From: Bacillota bacterium
Lineage (GTDB): Bacteria > Bacillota > Clostridia > Acetivibrionales > DSM-1351
Direction of reading: 5' to 3'
NCBI GenBank assembly: GCA_023441625.1
Contig: JAEZOA010000074.1
Span: 1-18,237 of the forward strand
Length of the DNA stretch: 18,237 nt
Below the pieces are notes generated by a model that saw only the letters and a program-made list of their open reading frames with translations, did no database searches and was not told the origin of the DNA. A program made the position numbers and the translations under genes. This document shows positions 14,249 through 18,237 of this stretch, piece by piece. How positions within the stretch are numbered: position 1 is the stretch's first letter; each line of letters starts with the position of its first letter.

Positions 14249-15448
14249 TTAATAATTCATAATATGGCCCATTTTTTTCTGTTTGGTTTTCAAATAGGAC
14301 AGATTATGAAAGGTAGCATCCATTTGGATGGGAATTCGTTGTATGATTTCCATACCGAAACCCGAAAGCTGATAGACTTTGTCGGGGTTGTTGGTGAGCA
14401 GACGTAATGTCTTTGCCCCAAGGTCGTGGAGAATTTGAGCGCCGATGAAGTATTCTCGCATATCTCCATTAAAGCCGAGAGCAAGATTTGCCTCTAAGGT
14501 ATCCATACCTTGATCCTGAAGTGCATAGGCACGTAGCTTGTTTATGAGTCCAATCCCACGTCCCTCCTGACGCATGTAAAGGAGAATTCCACGGCCTTCC
14601 TTGTCGATTTCCTTCATAGCTGCTGAAAATTGCTGACCGCAGTCGCAGCGCGTGGAACCAAAGGCATCTCCAGTAAGGCACTCTGAATGGACGCGGCATA
14701 AAAGGTTTTGGCCATTGCCAATCGCTCCCTTGACTAATGCCACATGATGTTCACCGCTGAGCTTGCTGATATACCCATAAACCTTGAAATCACCATATTT
14801 TGTAGGCATCTCTGCACAGGTAATTTGCTCAACCAGCTTTTCATTCTTTTTTCGGTATTCCTGTAGAGTTTTGATTGTGATTATTTTTAGATCCCAATTA
14901 TGTGCCAGTTCCATCAACTCAGGTGTACGCATCATGGTTCCGTCTTCACGCATAATCTCACAGCAAAGTCCACATTCCTTTAGACCGGCCAGTCGCATCA
15001 GGTCCACTGTAGCTTCGGTATGTCCGTTCCTTTCCAGTACTCCATTTTTTCTTGCCAGCAGAGGAAACATATGACCAGGACGGCGGAAATCCTCAGGTTT
15101 CGCATTTTCCTCCACGCATTTTATAGCGGTGAAACTGCGCTCTTCTGTCGAAATACCGGTGGTTGTACCTATATGGTCGATAGAAACAGTAAAGGCTGTT
15201 TTGTGATTATCATTGTTGTCACTGACCATCTGTGGTAAATTCAGCTTTTTACAAAGATACTCACTCATGGGCATACATATAAGACCTCTTCCGTTTAAAG
15301 CCATAAAATTTACATTTTCTTTGGTAGCGAACTGTGCTGCACAAACAAAATCACCTTCATTTTCACGGTCTGCATCGTCTGTAACCAAGATGATTTTACC
15401 TTGCCTCAATTCTTCCAGAGCCTCTTCAATGGTGTTGAAATGAAACAT
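14249..15448 (-). CDS. ribBA: bifunctional DHBP synthase / GTP cyclohydrolase II
   Basis: Both committed precursors of riboflavin come from this 399-residue fusion. The N-terminal half (1-205) is 3,4-dihydroxy-2-butanone 4-phosphate synthase, with DDADRENEGDFVCAAQFATK at 24-43 supplying the Mg2+ and substrate acids and RRPGHMFPLLARKNGVLERN at 122-141. The C-terminal half (206-399) is GTP cyclohydrolase II, with zinc ligands C257, C268 and C270 in SECLTGDAFGSTRCDCGQQF and RQEGRGIGL at 293-301. Both active sites look intact, and the length matches Bacillus subtilis RibA (398). AGGAGG lies 7 nt before the ATG. It follows ribE by 11 bp. Confidence 0.97.
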   Translation of the reverse strand: MFHFNTIEEALEELRQGKIILVTDDADRENEGDFVCAAQFATKENVNFMALNGRGLICMPMSEYLCKKLNLPQMVSDNNDNHKTAFTVSIDHIGTTTGISTEERSFTAIKCVEENAKPEDFRRPGHMFPLLARKNGVLERNGHTEATVDLMRLAGLKECGLCCEIMREDGTMMRTPELMELAHNWDLKIITIKTLQEYRKKNEKLVEQITCAEMPTKYGDFKVYGYISKLSGEHHVALVKGAIGNGQNLLCRVHSECLTGDAFGSTRCDCGQQFSAAMKEIDKEGRGILLYMRQEGRGIGLINKLRAYALQDQGMDTLEANLALGFNGDMREYFIGAQILHDLGAKTLRLLTNNPDKVYQLSGFGMEIIQRIPIQMDATFHNLSYLKTKQKKMGHIMNY

Positions 15449-15459
15449 TTTAATTCCTC

Positions 15460-16098
15460 CTAAAATCCGTACTTTGCAAGAAAGTCAGATGTAATATTAG
15501 CTTTCGGCGACTGAATTCCCAACAGACGTTCTACATATTTGCCAATACAATCGTTTTCCAGATTTACTTTATCACCAATGTGTTTTCCTGATAAAATTGT
15601 CATTATTGCTGTATGGGGTATGATGGAAACGCTAAAGCCATACTTTTGAACTTTCGCCACTGTCAGGCTGATTCCATCAATTGTAATTGAACCTTTTTCG
15701 ATAATGTACCTCATGATTTCAGGGGTAGTTTTAATACTGTACCATATGGCATTGTCGTCTTTTTCTATAGCAGAAACTGTCCCAGTTCCATCTATATGGC
15801 CAGTGACAATATGGCCTCCGAATCTGTCATTTACGGACATGGCCCTTTCTAGATTGACAGGGCTTCCTGTGCGTAAATCCCCAAGAGAAGAGTGGTTCAG
15901 AGTTTCGTGCATTACATCTGCAGTAAAGCTGCTTTGAGAAAAAGACGTAACTGTAAGACAAACACCGTTGACTGCAATACTGTCACCAACACAGAGGTCC
16001 TGCATTGTTTTTTTCGCCTGAACATTGATAGCGGCGGATTTCGCTCCTTTACGAATTTCTTTAATACAACCGATTTCTTCTATGATTCCAGTGAACAT
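15460..16098 (-). CDS. ribE: riboflavin synthase, alpha chain
   Basis: This enzyme dismutates two molecules of 6,7-dimethyl-8-ribityllumazine to riboflavin and the RibH substrate. The 212-residue chain has the expected two lumazine-binding barrels: repeat one from MFTGIIEEIG (1-10) with VGDSIAVNGVCLTVTSF, repeat two from HIVTGHIDGTGTV (near residue 95) with KGSITIDGISLTVAKV, followed by a C-terminal trimerisation helix. Its start lies inside the end of ribD (19-nt overlap, 16080-16098), with GAGGTG as ribosome binding site within ribD, so the two are translationally coupled. Names differ between species; the same enzyme is called ribC in Escherichia coli. Confidence 0.96.
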   Translation of the reverse strand: MFTGIIEEIGCIKEIRKGAKSAAINVQAKKTMQDLCVGDSIAVNGVCLTVTSFSQSSFTADVMHETLNHSSLGDLRTGSPVNLERAMSVNDRFGGHIVTGHIDGTGTVSAIEKDDNAIWYSIKTTPEIMRYIIEKGSITIDGISLTVAKVQKYGFSVSIIPHTAIMTILSGKHIGDKVNLENDCIGKYVERLLGIQSPKANITSDFLAKYGF

Positions 16099-17180
16099 CC
16101 AATCACCTCGCTTTCTAATAAAATATCTTCTCCCACCAATGTAATAGTGGGTCTCCTTAGTTGAAAAGCTCCATCAGGGTAATCCACACCCAGACCTCCA
16201 ACTGGTGTCTTTCCGCTGCCACCAAACAGCTTGGGGGCAATGTATGCCTGTACCTTGTTAACGACTCCAATTTGCAGTGCAGACCAGTTCAAGGTACTGC
16301 CACCTTCAAGCAGAATGCTGTCAATTTTTCTTTCGCCCAGCTTTTGCATAAGACAGTTCAAATCGATGTGACCGTCCTTCTTTGGGAGCACCAAAATACT
16401 ACAGCCCGCCTCCAGATATGGCTGATGTATTCTGTCTTCTGTTACTGCTGTGGCAATAAGAGTACCTGCCATGCTGGCAGAAATGACAAGCTTTGAGCTC
16501 AATGGTGTTTTCAGATTTGTATCACACACAATACGGAGTGGATTTCTACTGTTTTCCAGTCGGCAGGTTAGCATAGGATTATCTGCAACGATGGTGTTAA
16601 CACCTACCATAATGGCAGAGTACCGGTGTCTGTCTTCATGAACACGCTGTCGCGCTGGTTCACCGGTAATCCATCTGGAGTTACCGGTACATGTAGTGAT
16701 TTTTCCGTCCAGTGTCATGGCGTACTTCATGATTACATAGGGAAATCCATTTCTGATATAATGGAAAAAGCTTTGGTTAAGAGCATCACATTCGGCTTTT
16801 AAAATATTCTCTGTTACTTCGACTCCATGGGAACGCAATTTTTTAATACCTTTTCCAGCAACCAGCGAGTTTGGGTCGGAAGAGCCGATGACCACACGAC
16901 TGATACCACTTTCCAGAATTCCATCGGTGCAAGGTGGCGTGTTTCCATAGTGGCAGCACGGCTCAAGTGTAACATATATGGTTGCGCCTGCTGGAGATGC
17001 TCTACAGTTTGCTATAGCATTACGTTCAGCGTGATGCTCTCCGTATTTCTGGTGATAGCCCTGCCCAATAATTTTATCGTCTTTTACAATAACCGCACCA
17101 ACCATTGGATTGGGATTTACCCATCCGCAGCCCTTTTTTGCAAGCTGTAAAGCAAGACTCATATATTTTGTGTCAGTCAT
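16080..17180 (-). CDS. ribD: bifunctional riboflavin deaminase/reductase
   Basis: RibD carries out the second and third steps of the pyrimidine branch: deamination of the GTP cyclohydrolase II product and NADPH-dependent reduction of its ribosyl side chain. The 366-residue protein has the CDA-type deaminase first (1-145), with the zinc motif HAE (His50, Glu52) and PCCHYGNTPPC (Cys75, Cys84), then the reductase (about 147-366), with MKYAMTLDGK, the SRWITGEPAR segment, VGVNTIVADNPMLTCR and EGGSTLN. Length and zinc positions match Bacillus subtilis RibG. AGGAGG lies just before the ATG and only 4 nt after the second of two tandem hairpins, so initiation may depend on leader structure. First gene of the FMN-controlled operon. 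Confidence 0.97.
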   Translation of the reverse strand: MTDTKYMSLALQLAKKGCGWVNPNPMVGAVIVKDDKIIGQGYHQKYGEHHAERNAIANCRASPAGATIYVTLEPCCHYGNTPPCTDGILESGISRVVIGSSDPNSLVAGKGIKKLRSHGVEVTENILKAECDALNQSFFHYIRNGFPYVIMKYAMTLDGKITTCTGNSRWITGEPARQRVHEDRHRYSAIMVGVNTIVADNPMLTCRLENSRNPLRIVCDTNLKTPLSSKLVISASMAGTLIATAVTEDRIHQPYLEAGCSILVLPKKDGHIDLNCLMQKLGERKIDSILLEGGSTLNWSALQIGVVNKVQAYIAPKLFGGSGKTPVGGLGVDYPDGAFQLRRPTITLVGEDILLESEVIGCSLES

Positions 17181-17195
17181 ACAGTGCCTCCTAAA

Positions 17196-17232
17196 GAAAA
17201 ATGCTCTGAATAAAATTATTCAGGGCATTTTT
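17196..17232 (-). terminator. second leader terminator, immediately before the ribD ribosome binding site
   Basis: AAAAATGCTCTGAATAA (17196-17212) and TTATTCAGGGCATTTTT (17216-17232) form a 17-bp stem (with one G-T pair on the RNA) and a tight 3-nt loop. On the minus strand the stem ends in a U-run followed by CTTTAGGAGG. It can act as a terminator and lies next to the ribD start site. It works symmetrically on either strand. Confidence 0.7.
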
Positions 17233-17265
17233 ACTGTCTTGGAGGGTGAATAGGTGTTATTATAA

Positions 17266-17299
17266 ATAAAAACTCTGGAACAAAAAATTATTCCAGAGC
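17266..17299 (-). terminator. first leader terminator, expression platform of the FMN riboswitch
   Basis: On the minus strand GCTCTGGAA (17291-17299) pairs with TTCCAGAG (17273-17280), followed by TTTTTATTT. The 3' arm contains TCCAGA, complementary to TCTGGA in the conserved 3' part of the FMN aptamer (about 17344-17349), so an antiterminator formed with the aptamer in the absence of FMN is possible. That alternative pairing is inference. Confidence 0.8.
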
Positions 17300-17332
17300 A
17301 ATTTGTATACATACAGAAACACTGTAGCTATT

Positions 17333-17441
17333 CATCTTCTTTCATCCAGACTGTACTGTCGGCTTCGGAATTGCACCGAATCATGCCTTGCGGCTCGTGG
17401 GCTTTACCACCGGTAGGGAATTTAACCCTGCCCTGAAGATA
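17333..17441 (-). promoter_or_regulatory. FMN riboswitch (RFN element)
   Basis: The minus strand carries the RFN consensus in order: ATCTTCAGGGCAGGGT at the 5' side, TTCCCTACCGGTGGT, AGCCCACGAGCC, GATTCGGTGCAATTCCGAAG, CCGACAGT, and AGTCTGGATG with the closing AGAAGAT. P1 pairs ATCTTC (17435-17440) with the final GAAGAT (17334-17339). It binds FMN and shuts off the downstream rib operon; here the aptamer is followed by two terminator hairpins before ribD. Confidence 0.97.
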
Positions 17442-17458
17442 TTATTCAATTATTTTAA

Positions 17459-17487
17459 ATTATACCACTTGAATAATTTAGCTGCAA
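17459..17487 (-). promoter_or_regulatory. rib operon promoter
   Basis: Read on the minus strand: TTGCAG (17482-17487), a 17-bp spacer, then TATAAT (17459-17464) preceded by TG one base upstream (extended -10). Transcription would begin near 17452, about 10 nt before the aptamer, as expected for an RFN leader. Confidence 0.8.
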
Positions 17488-17575
17488 GGTGTATTTTAAT
17501 TTCATAAATTATCCATGCTGTTGTCTTATTAAGAGTGAGTTATGCTCATTATATTAACGTAATGGAGAAGATACT

Positions 17576-18012
17576 ATGTCACTCAGTTTTTTCTGCGACA
17601 AATACATGCTACCATCTGGAAATGAAGTGTTTAGAGTTTTAGAAAAAGCGGGAGCAATGTGGAATGATGTGAAACTTTATATTGAAAAGTATGGATTAAA
17701 AAAAGAGGAATGGAAGTTTTATTCTCAGAAGGCTGGTTGGTGTAAAAAAATACTACTCATGTCAAACAAGGAGGAAAGAAATATAATTTTTTTATACCCG
17801 AATATAAAAATATAAATTGTTTTACATGTGTTTTAGTGTTTGGAGAGAAAGCAGTATTTGTTGCTGAAAAAAGTGAACTGCCAGAAAATATTTTAGCCAG
17901 TATTTTGAGTGCAAAGCAGTATAGAGAAGGACGTTCGTTTAATGTGGAAATAAGAACACCGCAGGATTTTGAAGTTCTAAAAAAGCTTATTGATATTAAG
18001 ATTCAAATGTAA
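17576..18012 (+). pseudogene. DUF3788-family gene interrupted by a -1 frameshift
   Basis: The first frame gives 79 residues (MSLSFFCDKYMLPSGNEVFR, then WKFYSQKAGWCKKILLMSNK, then ERNIIFLYP) and stops at 17813-17815. The next frame (-1) continues the family without a gap: EYKNINCFTCVLVFGEKAVF, then SELPENILASILSAKQYREG, then a C-terminal EVLKKLIDIKIQM ending at 18012. Joined, they make about 145 residues, a full-length DUF3788 protein. DUF3788 function is unknown. The shift falls at TTTTTTTA, within which T TTT TTA (17788-17794) is an in-frame slippery heptamer. It may be a simple indel in a T-run, a sequencing error or programmed frameshifting. A GGAG at 17564-17567 precedes the ATG. It diverges from the rib operon. 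Confidence 0.8.
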
Positions 18013-18084
18013 CGTCTTGTTACATATAGTTTAAACTATTAACAGCGTAGGAGTCAGTAAAAATATTTTGCTGTATATTTTATG

Positions 18085-18117
18085 TTCCCTCAAACTTAAG
18101 TTTCGAGGGAATTTTTA
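18085..18117 (+). terminator. intrinsic terminator used as group II intron target
   Basis: TTCCCTC (18085-18091) pairs with GAGGGAA (18105-18111), the inner AAACTT/AAGTTT also pairs with one bulged C, and T-rich ATTTTTAT follows. It likely ends the DUF3788 transcript. The intron begins directly after TTTTTAT. Confidence 0.85.
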
Positions 18118-18118
18118 T

Positions 18119-18237
18119 GTGCGCCCAGCATGGGCGCTTTCCCGTCGGTGAAAGTCCGATACGGGGGTTGATAGTGCCAACCGTTAGCCAATAGCAAGGG
18201 TGTCCTCGGCGACGAGGAATCCGAAGGAAGCTGGAGG
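18119..18237 (+). mobile_element. 5' part of a class C group II intron
   Basis: GTGCGCCCAGCATGGGCGC opens domain I like other bacterial group II introns. Downstream, CCGTTAGCC, GCAAGGGTGTCC, a stem TCCTCG-GCGA-CGAGGA (18203-18218, GNRA loop) and GGAATCCGAAGGAAGC match the domain I layout of the class C intron of Oceanobacillus iheyensis. Insertion a few bases after a rho-independent terminator is the hallmark of class C. The rest, including any reverse transcriptase gene, lies beyond the window. Confidence 0.88.

Noticed and set aside
14033..16164. Plus-strand open frames across the rib genes
   Set aside because: They lie antisense to intact, well-recognised ribH, ribBA and ribE and have no family features.
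1..18237. CRISPR arrays, tRNA or rRNA genes, toxin-antitoxin pairs, prophage genes
   Set aside because: No regularly spaced repeats, cloverleaf or rRNA-like segments, and no recognisable phage or toxin-antitoxin proteins were seen.

Overview
The window looks like chromosome of a low-GC, anaerobic Clostridia-type Firmicute (Clostridium/Lachnospiraceae-like). The reasons are the AT-rich intergenic DNA, strong AGGAGG-type ribosome binding sites, frequent GTG starts, a copper-amine-oxidase 'stalk' exoprotein, a regulator with a desulfoferrodoxin-like domain, and a ribDEAH operon under an FMN riboswitch. Species was not determined.

Layout. 1-1563: an alkyladenine DNA glycosylase and an XRE regulator fused to a desulfoferrodoxin-like iron domain. 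1564-2253: about 690 bp of decayed coding sequence. 2254-5141: a plus-strand run with an AraC-GyrI-DUF3788 triple-domain regulator, a free-standing GyrI-like ligand-binding protein, a VOC/PhnB-like protein and a truncated flavodoxin-like oxidoreductase, ending on a GH2 glycosidase C-terminal relic and a strong bidirectional hairpin. 5386-7664: a divergent AraC regulator and GH4 alpha-galactosidase with an in-phase direct-repeat operator between them. 7891-10806: a MarR repressor translationally coupled to an 8-TM membrane protein, then a second AraC-GyrI regulator and a Cys-rich small protein, closed by a terminator. 10932-13601: a secreted stalk-domain protein, a truncated CPBP-type membrane protein and a membrane protein of unknown function. 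13753-17487 (minus): the complete riboflavin operon ribD-ribE-ribBA-ribH with promoter, FMN riboswitch and two tandem intrinsic terminators. 17576-18012: a second DUF3788 gene, split by a -1 frameshift lying exactly at a T TTT TTA heptamer. 18119-end: the 5' part of a class C group II intron, inserted a few bases after a rho-independent terminator.

How the parts work together. The rib operon encodes everything needed to make riboflavin from GTP and ribulose 5-phosphate and is feedback-controlled by FMN. The AraC/GH4 pair is a self-contained melibiose/alpha-galactoside utilisation switch; the GH2 relic beside it suggests a once larger galactoside locus. The rest is an accessory region rich in one-component small-molecule sensors (AraC-GyrI twice, GyrI alone, MarR, VOC), plausibly xenobiotic or antibiotic sensing. 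Several genes are worn down (GH2 tail, flavodoxin-like, CPBP, DUF3788), so this looks like an actively rearranging part of the genome. I see no CRISPR array, tRNA or rRNA.
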